Shown: piece after piece, positions 54,492-63,476 of the stretch
Layout of the letters: each line of letters opens with the position of its first letter
Numbering within the stretch: the first letter of the stretch is position 1
DNA from: Candidatus Methanomethylophilus sp. 1R26
GTDB lineage: Archaea > Thermoplasmatota > Thermoplasmata > Methanomassiliicoccales > Methanomethylophilaceae
Reading direction: 5' to 3'
Length of the DNA: 64,000 nucleotides
Assembly (NCBI RefSeq): GCF_001481295.1
Contig: NZ_LOPS01000042.1
Location: 1 to 64,000 of the forward strand
Position numbers and translations under genes: made by a program
Notes under the pieces: model-generated
The model's input: only the letters and a program-made list of their open reading frames with translations
What the model was told of the DNA's origin: nothing
Databases searched by the model: none

Positions 54492-54748
54492 CCGCTGAGG
54501 GCGTTGCGCCCGCAGGGATCGAAATGATTGCAGACACTGAGGATGTCGGTCTCCTCTCCCGTGAGCTTGCAGACCGCTTTCCCGAACGAGATCTCGGCAT
54601 GGCTGCAGTTCTCGCAGCAGCCGGGGCGGTATCTGGGGCAGGAGCCCTTGGCATGGACCACCTTGTTGTTCACCATGCACGCCCAGTCATCATCAGAATG
54701 GACGCAGAACCTGCACACATCGCACTTGCCGTATCTCTCGTCCGACAT
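54485..54748 (-). CDS. Cys-rich zinc-binding protein
   Basis: An 87-residue protein with eleven Cys, mostly as pairs (KCDVCRFCVHSDDDWACM, CPRYRPGCCENCSHAEI, VCKLTGEETDILSVC), likely two or three zinc or Fe-S sites. The start MSDERYG at 54748 is preferred over an upstream ATG because Cys motifs begin there. Stops overlap the convergent gene by seven bases; the stop is TAA. Function unknown. Confidence 0.65.
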   Translation of the reverse strand: MSDERYGKCDVCRFCVHSDDDWACMVNNKVVHAKGSCPRYRPGCCENCSHAEISFGKAVCKLTGEETDILSVCNHFDPCGRNALSGQ

Positions 54749-54809
54749 CGGATTCGGGCTTACCTGGAAGAGGTAGATAAACATGCTGGCTGGCCGGGCC
54801 AGGCATGGT

Positions 54810-56147
54810 TCATCGCTCCTTTCCGGCGCCTGCCTTCCCGAGGGTCAGGCCGACCCCGAACACGGGATCGCCCGCTTTTTTCTCAGCTGATACGATCAGC
54901 AGGACGACGGCCGCTGCGGAAGCGATCGCCATCAGCCCCCACATCAGCGAGAACTGGTTGAGGGTGTACGGCCTCTCGATGATGAACCCCGAGACGGTCG
55001 TGAAGACGCTGGCACCAAGGAACAGGAAGATGTTGGTGGCGGCCACGGCGGTCCCGGAGACCGCCAGGGGGTACCACTCCTTCACCTGGCTGAACGAGAG
55101 GGTCATGAACCCGCCGAAGAACCCGAAGAGCGTGCTGACGGCCATCCAGAACCAGTAGCTGTCTATCTCCCCGGCGAACAGGAACAGAACGACCCAGACC
55201 AGGGCGAACGCCGTCCCGCCGAGGATCATGGTCCTCCTCTTGGACTTTATGATCCCATGGGACACGAAGGAGCCCACGGCCACGGTGCTGGCTATTTTGC
55301 CGATGCCAAGAGCGGTGATCATCCATGAGGCGGAGAGGGCGAAGTCGTAGACAGTATCGAAATACGTTGCCGCCCAGGTGGCCTGGAACACCATGATGGA
55401 GCCGTAGACCATGAAGTAGGCCAGGGCGCAGGGCCAGAACCTCCTGCCGCCGGACGCCACGAGCTTCAGCCCGGCGAGCATGGGCACTTTCGCGGCGGAG
55501 GACTCCTCGCGGGGCCTCCCGGTCTCCGCCTCCTCCGATTCCTCGACGGACGGCAGCCCGACGTCCTTCGGATGGTCGCGGATCAGGACCGCGCACGCGA
55601 CGGCCAGGATGAAGGTCACCGTCCCGAGCACCAGGAAGACATCGCGCCATCCCACGGCATCCGCCAGCATGCGCAGGGGGCCGCCGGCGGCTATGGCGCC
55701 GACGTTCCCGACGGCTATGACGATGCCGTTGAGCACGGCGAAATCCCTGCGGGGGAACCACATGGAGACTATCTTCATCAGCGGGATGTAGACGACCGCC
55801 ATGCCGACGGCGATCATCGCCTTGCCGACCGCTACGGCTGCGAACGAATCCGCGGAGAAGGTCAGCAGGGACCCGACGGATGCGACGGCCAGGAAGACGG
55901 ACGAAGTCAGGCGCGGGCCGAAACGGTCCGCCATGAGGCCGCAAGGAATCTGCATCAGGGTGTAGGTCCAGAAGTACACGCTGTTGAGGATCCCCTTCGA
56001 TCCCCCGACATCGTCGATGATATCATCGCCGACGACGCCCACCGCCATGCGGTGGAAGTAAACGAAGAAATATCCGATGGTGAGGACGATGAACATCGTC
56101 CATCCGAGACGGCCGACGGCCCTTGTAGCTGAGGGGTCTTCAGTCAT
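54810..56147 (-). CDS. MFS transporter (organic anion/sugar-phosphate type)
   Basis: A 445-residue transporter with twelve helices. FIVLTIGYFFVYFHRMAVGV and DRFGPRLTSSVF (motif A) place it near the OPA/UhpC-like or oxalate-formate families; GIVIAVGNVGAIAAGGPLRM follows. The central loop is acidic (VEESEEAETGRPREESSAAK). The start MTEDPS (56147) is chosen over a Met four codons upstream. Substrate unknown. Confidence 0.88.
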   Translation of the reverse strand: MTEDPSATRAVGRLGWTMFIVLTIGYFFVYFHRMAVGVVGDDIIDDVGGSKGILNSVYFWTYTLMQIPCGLMADRFGPRLTSSVFLAVASVGSLLTFSADSFAAVAVGKAMIAVGMAVVYIPLMKIVSMWFPRRDFAVLNGIVIAVGNVGAIAAGGPLRMLADAVGWRDVFLVLGTVTFILAVACAVLIRDHPKDVGLPSVEESEEAETGRPREESSAAKVPMLAGLKLVASGGRRFWPCALAYFMVYGSIMVFQATWAATYFDTVYDFALSASWMITALGIGKIASTVAVGSFVSHGIIKSKRRTMILGGTAFALVWVVLFLFAGEIDSYWFWMAVSTLFGFFGGFMTLSFSQVKEWYPLAVSGTAVAATNIFLFLGASVFTTVSGFIIERPYTLNQFSLMWGLMAIASAAAVVLLIVSAEKKAGDPVFGVGLTLGKAGAGKER

Positions 56148-56255
56148 AACGACCCACAAAGCGGGCCCTTGTATTTCAATATGGTTTGTACAGAACAGTG
56201 CAGAGCAGGGTTTGCGGCCCTTCCGGGGGCCGCATGCGGGCCTGCCCCTGGGTCA

Positions 56256-56779
56256 TCATTCAGACGGCAGGACGTCGATGCAGAAGCCCTTCATCACGTC
56301 CAATGCCTCGCGGCCGAGCTTCCCGTCATAGGAGCGACGAGCGCCGGGTCCACCAGGATGTCGGCGTCGGGCAGGGCGGTCCTGACCAAGGCTGCGTTCA
56401 CGATGACGCAGATGTTGGTCGCCACCCCGCAGATCTCGACGCGGGAGTATCCCCTGCGCCTCATCATCTCGAAAAGCCTGTCAGATCCGAAAGTGCCTTT
56501 CTCGATGACAGTGCACCTCTCCGAGAGAGGCCTCAGCTTCCCGTATATCTCCCAGCCGGGCGTGCCCTTCATGCAGTGCTCCGTCGGTATGTGCCGGCCT
56601 TCGTTGGTCTCGCCGTAGCCGGGCCCGTGGGTGTCCTTGGTGAAGATCACGTCCTCGCCCTCGGCCAGGGCCTTCTCCACCCTCTGCGCGAGAGCATCCT
56701 CTATGCCGGCGGCGGCCTCCGATCCGAGGGACCCGCTGACGAAATCATTCTGGTAATCCACAACCAAAAGCGCATCCAT
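56256..56779 (-). CDS. pncA: Nicotinamidase/isochorismatase family hydrolase (one frameshift)
   Basis: Cysteine hydrolase of about 174 residues that converts nicotinamide to nicotinate for NAD salvage. Asp in LVVDYQNDF (about 8), Lys in VIFTKDTHGPGY, metal His in GRHIPTEHC, catalytic Cys in ICGVATNICVI with its cis peptide. A base is lost near 56330; the expected tail GREALDVMKGFCIDVLPSE and the stop at 56256 lie in the shifted frame. The nicotinamidase call over isochorismatase rests on the His/Asp metal site. Confidence 0.85.
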
Positions 56780-56811
56780 ATGCCGGCGGCATCGCCCTCC
56801 GGCATAAAGAA

Positions 56812-57235
56812 TCATATGCGGATGATGGCGCCGGGGAATTTCGCCCTGAGGGCCGCGTAGACGTCGCTGAACGGGATGCCCGTCTCGATCGAGATCTCGG
56901 TGCATCCCATGCCGCTCTCGTACAGGCCGGCGACGTCGTCCTTCTCCTTCCTGCTGAGGCTGGTTCCGCCCGATGCATGCGCTTCGGTATCCGGGATGTC
57001 CCATCTCACCGAATGGCACCGGGGGGCATCTCTTGGGGCGTCCCCTCGCGGTGCCCCACTTGTGGCCGCACCTGAGGCATACGCAGCGGAGATATTCCTT
57101 CATCCATACCGTAGAACGGCACTTGGGGCAGCTCTTCGGGATCCCGTCGTCCTTGCGCGATACCCACCTGTGGCCGCACAGGGAGCACGTGTAGAGGGCA
57201 CCCGATGTGCCCGTGAAATCAGAGGACCGGTCCAT
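56812..57235 (-). CDS. Zinc-ribbon protein with helix-turn-helix-like C-terminus (one frameshift)
   Basis: About 140 residues. Two tandem four-Cys ribbons, LYTCSLCGHRWVSRKDDGIP with CPKCRST and LRCVCLRCGHKWGTARGRPK, the second ending CP at the frame slip near 57020. The resumed frame (LSRKEKDDVAGLYESGMGCT; EISIETGIPFSDVYAALRAK) looks like a recombinase-type helix-turn-helix. It could be a DNA-binding regulator. The promoter has CTTATAAAG about 40 bases upstream. Confidence 0.65.
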
Positions 57236-57568
57236 AGGATACCACTGGATTCACATCGCGGTCTCGGCTTTATAAGGGATTTGCGAATATTTTCGGAAAA
57301 CAGGATGAAAACATAATTGGATTGATAAGAACAGACAGATCCACGCCCGTTCCGGGGCGGGAGCGCATGCGGCCCGCAGACCGCATCGGATAAAGGCGCA
57401 CGGACACCGGAACCTTCGGAAAGAATCCCGGCCGGACAACGGCTTCGGAGACCGCTTGAACGGAACTAAAAGAAAGGTGGCGGGCAAGAAGGAGAATAAC
57501 GAGACCACAGCCAGATTCTGGCAGTCAGGAAACAATAGAGTATTATTGAAGATTATTGGGAAGGGCAA
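57236..57568. other. Intergenic stretch at the left border of the integrated element
   Basis: About 330 bases without a supported gene. It contains the promoter of the zinc-ribbon gene (minus strand), GC-rich inverted stretches around 57360-57440, and an AT-rich part (57455-57565) directly downstream of the integrase stop where the attachment site is expected. I could not identify a tRNA or a matching att repeat. Confidence 0.4.
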
Positions 57569-58574
57569 TCAGATGGGGTTGTCTTTCCAGACGTCCCCGA
57601 TGGCGGCGTCGATCTCCTCCGCCTCGCAGATCTTGGCGTAGAACGCCTCCGTCGTCTTCACGGAGGAATGCCTGAGCTGCAGGGACACCGCCTTGAGCAG
57701 CGAGAGGTTGCCCGCTATCGTGATGCTGCAGAACGTGGACCTGAAGTCCTTCAGGGAGAACACTATGCCGGTCTTCCTCTCGATCTTGCCCTTCATCTGA
57801 TGGAAGGCGTTCAGAGAGTACCTCTCCATCGTGCCCGGGTTGAAGAAGAGCAGGTCGGACTGAACGCCCTTCTCGGCCATCGCCGCTTCCCTCTCCCCGA
57901 GGAATCTCTCCAGCCTCTCGGCCATGTCCTCCCTCACGATCCCGATCCATTGTGCTTCTGACCACGACCCCTCGCCCTTCGGATGCCTGACGTAGAAGCG
58001 CCTGCCCTCGATGTCCACGTCCTGCCGCTCCGCGCCGATGATCTCCTTGGGACGGCACGCCGTCCCCATGGCCAGGGCGAAATACCCTCTTATCATGATG
58101 CCGGGCCATCCCTTCTCCCCGTCGGCGGCGCGGAAGATCCTGCGCAGCTCGTCGACGGTGAGGGCATGAATGGGCCGGCCCCTGCGGTCCTTCGGGAGGC
58201 GCAGGCGGCCGCAGTCCCTCATCCGGCCGCAGACGGGGTTCCCCCACACCTCCAAATAGCCTTTGAGGACCTGGAAGTACTTCGTCTGCGTGGCGATGGA
58301 GAGGTTCCTCCTTTTCATCCAAAAGAAGAACTCCGAAACCTCCTTCTCCGTGAAGGCGCGGGGATCGGTGGAGGAGATGAGGCCCTTCTTCTTCATATCC
58401 TCGAACGCCTTGGCGAAGAACCGGAGCTTCTTCGTGTCCTCGTAGAGGGTGGTCGGCCTCAGGTAGGGCTCGGACTTCGCGACCCAATATTTTATCCCGG
58501 CAGCGAAGGGGTAGCGGCCGAGGCGGGCATGCGAGGGGTCCGTACCGCGGAGCCTCGCCTTCTCGCGTCCTCAT
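57569..58574 (-). CDS. Tyrosine integrase of the element (frame slip near the start)
   Basis: About 335 residues. N-terminal core-binding part (GIKYWVAKSEPYLRPTTLYE, FEDMKKKGLISSTDP) and catalytic domain: Arg in MGTACRPKEIIGAE, Lys in HPKGEGSWSE, box II KDFRSTFCSI (Lys-Asp in place of the usual His), RHSSVKTTEAFYAK with the second His and nucleophile Tyr. ATG 58574 and the body are in different frames, joined by a one-base slip near 58555; otherwise the first start in frame is 58396, which would lose the N-terminal domain. It lies at the element border, as expected for an integrase. Confidence 0.82.
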
Positions 58575-58656
58575 CCTCCCCCCTTATAATAATACACACA
58601 TATTCTCCCCCCTTTTTTGTTAATTTGTTAATTTTTCGGGCATCTGGCACATGCGA

Positions 58657-60184
58657 TTATCGGTGCGGAGTAATTAATTGCCCCTGATCGGGATGCTGAT
58701 AATTCGGGACCATCGAAGCGAAGAGCTTCTTCTCCTCCTCGGTGCCGAAGCGATCGAGGTTCCGCAGGAAGACCTCGTCGAAGCCCCGCCGGTCGAGCCT
58801 CGACAGGTTGTCCCTCATGCGCTTGGCGTCGACGGCGAAGCCGAGGTCCACGAGCCGGTTGGTCACCGCCCTCGTGGAGACCATCTGGTAGGGAGCGGTG
58901 ATGTCGCGGTCCTCCATCATGAGGTCGTTGTACGCCTCGGCGATCTCCCTCGTCGACAGCCTCTCCGCCGCATGATAGTACGACCTGAACAGCCGGATGC
59001 CGTCCGCGCGCTCGGGGGATGCCGTCATGCAGCGGAGCAGGGCCCTGAAGGCCTTGCCGTCGGCGCCGTCGTTCTCCCCTGCCTTGGCCTCCTCCTGCTG
59101 GTCCCGGAGGATCTCCAGCATGGCGCCCTTGGTGTCGGTGAGGTCGGCGACCGTGAGCAGCGTCCCGGCCATGTCCCTCGTGCGGTTGCTGATGGCCACG
59201 GCCTCCCCCGTGAGGTCGGAGAAGATCTCGTCCCTGCTCTCCAGCTCCCTGATGGTGCTCTCGAACGTCCTCTCCACCAGCTTGCAGTACTCGGGCCGGG
59301 CGATGCGGATCATGCGCAGCGTGTAGAGCTCCGTCCTGATCGCTTCGAGCTCGGTCAGGTCGGGGCGCATCGGCAGCCTCCTCCGGCCGGCGTTGACCAT
59401 CCTGATGGTTATCGACCGGTTGGACTCGGTCTCGTCGATGAGTCCTCCGGACTGGTTGACGACGGCCATCGGCGCGTACACGCTGTAGGTGATGACCTCG
59501 TAGTCCGCGCCTTCGACCTTGATGCTGCGGCTCACGTGCCCTCCCCTCGCCGACCCGTTCTTGAAGATCGTGCGGATGGTCTCCCTCTGCTCCTTGGAGT
59601 AGTCCTGCAGCTCGTCGAGGAGCGGCGTCACCCGCTCGCGCTCGATGAGCCTGAAGAGGGCCGGCCCTGTGACGTCGGCGTCCGCGAAGCCGTGGTAGCA
59701 GGTCTGCGCCAGGAAGGTCAGGAGCTTGCTCTTGCCGGCGTGGACGCGCCCCTGATGATCAGGCGCGGCATGTAGTCGAAGACCTCCGGGCAGTACGTGC
59801 TGATCACGAAATCGGCGATCGCCTCCGTATCGTACTTGCCGACGAGGAGGAAATGGTCCTCGATGTAGTGCATGATCCGGACGGCCGCGTTGACGTACCT
59901 CTCGCGGTAGTTCCCTGTCTCGAGGTCGAACTTCATCGGCTCGTATCCGCTGTCCGGCGACAGCACGTCATAGGGCCTGAGCGGCCCCGGCAGCGGCCAT
60001 CTGGTCCCGTTCCATCTGTCCAGGAAGTCCCTGACCTATTTCCCCTCTCCCCGAAGATCTTCGGGTCGAGCTCGGCATAGGTGTATGGGTGGAAGAGGCC
60101 GTCTCCGGTGTACTGGTAGAAGGCGAAACAGACCTCCCCGTCGGCCAGCACCGGTTCGCCGAGGTCTATGGCGCGGCATCTCAC
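58657..60184 (-). CDS. DUF3631-like replication helicase/ATPase of the element (two frame slips)
   Basis: About 509 residues. It starts at GTG 60184, overlapping the previous stop (GTGA). The N-terminal part (AIDLGEPVLADGEVCFAFYQ) precedes slips near 60050 and 59752; Walker A is IIRGRVHAGKSKLLTFL, and Walker B VTPLLDELQDY. NGSARGGHVSRSIKVEG and ETESNRSITIRMV match the DUF3631 pattern found in integrated-element primase/helicases. The C-terminal part contains a winged helix (TRAVTNRLVDLGFAVDAKRM). Likely initiates or drives element replication. Confidence 0.75.
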
Positions 60185-60441
60185 TGCCCGGCCTCCCTCA
60201 GCATGCCGGACCCTTTGGGGGTGATCCTCCACTCCTCTTTGATCAAGGTCCTCCCGCCGGCCGACACTGTCTTCACCGTGCTGTAGCGGAGGAGGCCCAT
60301 GCGCTGCAGCTGCACGCAGTAGGCCCGGGTCCCGGACACGCTGCATCCGGCAAGCTCTCTGACAGATCTGTTGTCCGAGGCCCTCATGACCCCCTTCGAC
60401 TCCGCGCGGCGCAGGATCGCATAGTGCTTGGAGCTCAGCAT
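60181..60441 (-). CDS. Small winged-helix protein
   Basis: An 86-residue DNA-binding-type protein: SSKHYAILRRAESKGVMRAS, RSVRELAGCSVSGTRAYCVQ (recognition helix), LLRYSTVKTVSAGGRTLIKE (wing). Typical of small plasmid or viral regulators. It overlaps both neighbours by four to seven bases, so translation is coupled with the exonuclease and helicase genes. Confidence 0.7.
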   Translation of the reverse strand: MLSSKHYAILRRAESKGVMRASDNRSVRELAGCSVSGTRAYCVQLQRMGLLRYSTVKTVSAGGRTLIKEEWRITPKGSGMLREAGQ

Positions 60442-61021
60442 TCCGACCCCTCCGCCGCTCTGACGTATCTGCCCCTGATGTCCGGGTCCCTGCCGCACAG
60501 CCCTAGGAGGATGTATCCTTCCAGGACCGCGTCCGACAGGGCCCGGTGCTCTTCCATCCCGCCGGGCACCCCGGCAGGATTTCCGGGGCACAGCATATCG
60601 TATGCATCCTGCGCCTTCATCCAGCAGCCTCCGTTGAATCTGTCAGCGCATTCGATCATGATGCAGGGGGCCATCCTCGGCCTGAAATCCCACGGTCCCG
60701 ACCTGAGGAAGCGGCCGAAGTCGAAGTCGATGTTGTAACCGGTGAATACCTTGCCCTCATATCCGGCAAGCTCAGCCCTTACGTCCCTTACGCTCCATGG
60801 GCTGCGCTCGACCTCGTCCGGATCCAGGTCCGTGTGCTCGAAGACCCACGAGCGCCTCTGCCCGGGAGTGAGCTGCTGCATCACGATCCTGCCCATCTCC
60901 GGATACACCCGGTTGCGGTCGAGGTCGACCCTGGCGATGCCGATCTCCACGACGGCATCGCCTTCGGCGGCGCCCCGAGACCGGTGGTCTCAGTGTCCAG
61001 CACGAAGATGTTCGCTGTCAT
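60435..61021 (-). CDS. DEDDh exonuclease, DnaQ/RNase T type (one frameshift)
   Basis: About 195 residues. Exo I motif IFVLDTETTGLGAPPK, then (after a slip near 60985) VEIGIARVDLDRNRVYPEMG; Exo II in GYNIDFDFGRFLRS; Exo III HRALSDAVLEGYILL with the catalytic His and Asp. It would trim 3' ends of DNA or RNA, probably in replication or repair of the element. Confidence 0.8.
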
Positions 61022-61040
61022 GCGGCCGCCTCCCCGGCCT

Positions 61041-61250
61041 TCAATCCTCTCCGCTGAGAGCGGCCCTGATCCTGCATTCCGCATCCCAGAGGATGTCCTG
61101 CAGTTCCTGCAGGACGGTATCTCCGGCGGCCGCCGACCATTCTGCCGTGATGCGGCAGAGGGGCATCCTCGATCCGGACGGGTCCAGGATGCAGAACTCT
61201 TTCGAGGCGCTTTCCATCATAGCTTGCGCTGATTGTGTTATTTCTTTCAT
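61041..61250 (-). CDS. Small protein of the element
   Basis: A 69-residue alpha-helical protein (MKEITQSAQAMMESASKEFC; DTVLQELQDILWDAECRIRA). No recognised family. It is the first gene of the leftward transcript; its ATG lies 16 bases from a perfect 15-base palindrome (61266-61280), a likely operator. Confidence 0.5.
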   Translation of the reverse strand: MKEITQSAQAMMESASKEFCILDPSGSRMPLCRITAEWSAAAGDTVLQELQDILWDAECRIRAALSGED

Positions 61251-61265
61251 GGTTTCTCAGACCTA

Positions 61266-61324
61266 TCGGGAATTTCCCGAATATTTCACATATTTCCACA
61301 CGTAAATTTAAAGGTATCCGTGTG
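61266..61324. promoter_or_regulatory. Divergent operator/promoter region of the element
   Basis: Holds the palindrome TCGGGAATTTCCCGA (61266-61280), the inverted pair CACACG (61297-61302)/CGTGTG (61319-61324) and, between the latter, box A TAAATTTAAAG. The pair straddles the box A of the RHH gene, so its product could repress itself; the palindrome faces the leftward replication genes. Confidence 0.6.
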
Positions 61325-61336
61325 AATTTTACGCAC

Positions 61337-61525
61337 ATGGTCCGTAAAAGAGTGCGTATTGATGCTACTTTAGATCCAGAAATCTATGATTGGCTTATGT
61401 CGAAAGTCGAGGACCATACGTTTATGAACGTCTCACACGGTCTCGAATTCTGCTTATACAAGGTCAAAAAGTCAGAAGAGGGTGAGAAGAAGCAGTGTTT
61501 TAGGTCTGAGAACTCTAAAAATTGA
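61337..61525 (+). CDS. Ribbon-helix-helix DNA-binding protein, likely repressor
   Basis: A 62-residue protein. The start VRKRVRIDATLDPEIYDWLM is a classic RHH beta strand plus helix, followed by NVSHGLEFCLYKVKKSE as the second helix. The ATG is 25 bases from a box A and probably leaderless. The only rightward gene here, facing the leftward replication genes, as for an element's master repressor. Confidence 0.75.
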   Translation: MVRKRVRIDATLDPEIYDWLMSKVEDHTFMNVSHGLEFCLYKVKKSEEGEKKQCFRSENSKN

Positions 61526-61546
61526 AACTGCTTCTCCTCATTCTTT

Positions 61547-61571
61547 CTCACATCCCCTTCGGGGATGTGAG
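61547..61571. terminator. Strong hairpin terminator
   Basis: CTCACATCCCC (61547-61557), loop TTC, GGGGATGTGAG (61561-61571), 22 bases after the RHH gene. Perfect 11-base stem. Confidence 0.75.
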
Positions 61572-61597
61572 TTGAACCGATGATGCGGAATCCCGAT

Positions 61598-61853
61598 ATG
61601 TTTATTTCGGGAACACCGCTTTGAGGAGACGCCGGGAGACGGGAAGTTCTGGTGCACCAGGACCTTCACTCTCGGTGCACCAGGAGCCGTTCCGGCAGGA
61701 GGTGAGAAGATCTTCGGGATCATCATCGAGCGCCGCTGCAGCGTGCTCCGGTTGACGATCATGACCGATGAGGCCGTGATCGTCATCGACATCCCGTAAG
61801 GGATGATCGGGTCTGACCCGCCTCAAGGGTCCGGCTCCTCCCGGAGCCGTCAT
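61598..61853. other. Short coding region, strand uncertain
   Basis: Two readings compete. Plus strand (about 61598-61799, needing one frame slip near the start) ends GEKIFGIIIERRCSVLRLTI then MTDEAVIVIDIP, which is protein-like. Minus strand (61602-61853) has better signals: box A GTATAAATAT, GGGAGAAG just before the ATG at 61853, and a terminator at its end, but its translation (DVDDDHGLIGHDRQPEHAAA) looks like a shadow. I cannot decide between them. Confidence 0.35.
61832..61849. terminator. Small hairpin
   Basis: CGGCTCC (61832-61838) pairs with GGAGCCG (61843-61849). It may end the plus-strand reading of the preceding short region. Confidence 0.35.
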
Positions 61854-61871
61854 CTTCTCCCTGAAATCGAT

Positions 61872-61904
61872 ACTGCATTCGGAGATATTTATACTGAATG
61901 CAGT
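61872..61904. promoter_or_regulatory. Box A inside an inverted repeat
   Basis: ACTGCATTC (61872-61880) and GAATGCAGT (61896-61904) are perfect inverted copies around ATATTTATAC, which reads as box A GTATAAATAT on the minus strand. Looks like a repressible promoter. Confidence 0.55.
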
Positions 61905-62011
61905 CACGCCGGTCCGACCGTGCTTCCCGGGCCCTGTCCTCATTCTCTCGCCTCCGGGCAGAGCCCTCCCTCCGTCCAGGGCGGTAGTATCGGTGCCCGC
62001 CGTGCAGAGGA

Positions 62012-62209
62012 TCATGTGCACAGCCTCTCGATGTGCTCCCACATGTCCTCATCCTGGACCTTCTCCGCGATCCTGCCGAGCTCCTGCGCGATCTCCATCA
62101 GCCTGGCGGATTGCTTGGGCGGGAGCTCGGCGCACGCGGCGAGCACCTGACGGCGGGCCTCCCGGATGGCGGCGATAGCGCCTCCCGTGCCGGATGCTGC
62201 GGCAGTCAT
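62012..62209 (-). CDS. Small helical protein of the element
   Basis: A 65-residue alpha-helical protein (GAIAAIREARRQVLAACAEL; RLMEIAQELGRIAEKVQDED). Last gene of the leftward run; the start overlaps the previous stop (ATGA). Unknown family. Confidence 0.5.
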   Translation of the reverse strand: MTAAASGTGGAIAAIREARRQVLAACAELPPKQSARLMEIAQELGRIAEKVQDEDMWEHIERLCT

Positions 62210-62430
62210 GCCGCCACCCCCTTCTCGATGCCCAGACCGTCTGTGGTCCAGTCATCGCATCTGGCGCAGGTCTTGGGGTCGCTTATGGCGAAATCCCAGA
62301 GCAAACAGAAGCTGGCCATGGATATCCCCTTCTTGCCGTCGCCATCCTCTGTCAGGCACCTGGTGAGGTAGGCGCATCCTTCGCAGGATTTTTCCCCGCC
62401 GGTGCAGAGGTGGGGCCGATAGTCGGTCAC
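62206..62430 (-). CDS. Small Cys-rich protein of the element
   Basis: A 74-residue protein with six Cys in two clusters (HLCTGGEKSCEGCAYLTRC; CARCDDW), suggesting a zinc or Fe-S site. Overlaps both neighbours by four bases. Unknown family. Confidence 0.55.
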   Translation of the reverse strand: MTDYRPHLCTGGEKSCEGCAYLTRCLTEDGDGKKGISMASFCLLWDFAISDPKTCARCDDWTTDGLGIEKGVAA

Positions 62431-62825
62431 TCTGGTCCCTCCGGAGCGAAGCAGAGGAGGCAGTAACCCTCCGCGATCCCCTCGGTCTTGATGACCAGTG
62501 AGATCCTGCGGGTGAGCATGCGGCCGGTGGCCTCGTCCCCGCCGGCGGTCGGGATCACCTCATGGAGGCAGACCTTATCTCCGATTTCGTACCCGCGGTC
62601 ATCGCGTCTGATCTCGCATGTTTTCTTCCCGGTTAGGAGCATATCGTACCAATCATTGCGGATCTTGATGTGGTGCACGCGGCAGCTGTCGAGCAGCCTG
62701 TCCAGCTCGTGCGCGCCGTCGTCCCCCCACTCCCATGCGCGCGCGGCCATCTCATGGCCGAAGCGGACGAGCTGCTCATCCTTCGGCCTCCAGCTCAGCC
62801 AATGGCCGGTCTTTTGGCGGATCAT
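62427..62825 (-). CDS. DUF3850-like (ASCH/PUA fold) protein
   Basis: A 132-residue protein. Its C-terminal half, HHIKIRNDWYDMLLTGKKTC and EIRRDDRGYEIGDKVCLHEV, matches DUF3850, an ASCH-type RNA-binding fold common in phages and plasmids. The N-terminal half (WRPKDEQLVRFGHEMAARAW) is unassigned. The start at 62825 is chosen because residues before it are Gly/Arg-rich and unlike the family. Confidence 0.7.
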   Translation of the reverse strand: MIRQKTGHWLSWRPKDEQLVRFGHEMAARAWEWGDDGAHELDRLLDSCRVHHIKIRNDWYDMLLTGKKTCEIRRDDRGYEIGDKVCLHEVIPTAGGDEATGRMLTRRISLVIKTEGIAEGYCLLCFAPEGPE

Positions 62826-62865
62826 TGCCCGTCCTCCCATCCGGGGCAGGGCTCCCATCTGCCGG

Positions 62866-63099
62866 TCATATGCGCCCCTCCCGCACCGCGGGGACGGCCC
62901 TGCCGCGGCCGGCTTCGGCTGTTCCGGTATGCTCGAATTCGAGGTATATCCTCCCCTCGCTGCTGTACTCTCCGGCGCGGCGGTTGGGGTAGAATCTCGA
63001 GATGGTCCGGATGCACTCCGGAGGGACGGACTTTCTGATCATGGCGGCAAATTCCGCGCACTCCGCTTCCGTGCCCATAACGCGGATTTTCAGGCTCAT
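62866..63099 (-). CDS. DUF3970-like small protein
   Basis: A 77-residue protein: SLKIRVMGTEAECAEFAAMI, TISRFYPNRRAGEYSSEGRI, YLEF. The strand-helix-SxFYPNR-strand layout resembles DUF3970 phage proteins. Its ATG overlaps the previous stop. Function unknown. Confidence 0.6.
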   Translation of the reverse strand: MSLKIRVMGTEAECAEFAAMIRKSVPPECIRTISRFYPNRRAGEYSSEGRIYLEFEHTGTAEAGRGRAVPAVREGRI

Positions 63100-63476
63100 C
63101 TGTCCACCTCCAGGCAGGCGATCTGCGCTCCTTTGTACGTGCACACTATCATGCTTGTTAGCAAGTAGGCCGCATCCTCAGCAGTGATCGAGGCGAGGTC
63201 GTCTCCGGAATCTTTACAGACGAGGATGTCTCCGACGAACGATACCACAGGCATCTCGGCCGTGCGAACGATGGCCGTCGGGGCTCTCTCGCGGATCCGT
63301 CCGATTTCGTCGCAGATAATCACATACTCTTTGCGCTCTTTCCCGACGCGACGATGATAAAGCTCGGCATAGTCGGCCCCGATGGCCTCGGCAAGATGGT
63401 CGTCGTCGACGGTCTCGACGCTCACCAGGCTGCAGTGCTCTTTCCTCTCTCTGACGTGGAGGACGGTCAGCTTCAC
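63096..63476 (-). CDS. Unknown protein of the element
   Basis: A 126-residue protein from GTG 63476 (overlapping the previous stop). It reads KLTVLHVRERKEHCSLVSVE, AIGADYAELYHRRVGKERKE and ITAEDAAYLLTSMIVCTYKG. No family recognised; mixed alpha/beta, no membrane helix. Confidence 0.5.
   Translation of the reverse strand: MKLTVLHVRERKEHCSLVSVETVDDDHLAEAIGADYAELYHRRVGKERKEYVIICDEIGRIRERAPTAIVRTAEMPVVSFVGDILVCKDSGDDLASITAEDAAYLLTSMIVCTYKGAQIACLEVDR

Noticed and set aside
53382-54680. Long minus-strand frame across the DUF5685 gene
   Set aside because: Antisense to a gene with conserved Cys motifs; the translation has shadow composition.
54883-55944. 353-codon frame in another register of the MFS transporter
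   Set aside because: Arg/Gly/His-rich translation overlapping twelve clear transmembrane helices on the same strand.
57456-57641. Plus-strand small gene before the integrase stop
   Set aside because: TTG start, no ribosome site, and its second half is antisense to the integrase active-site region.
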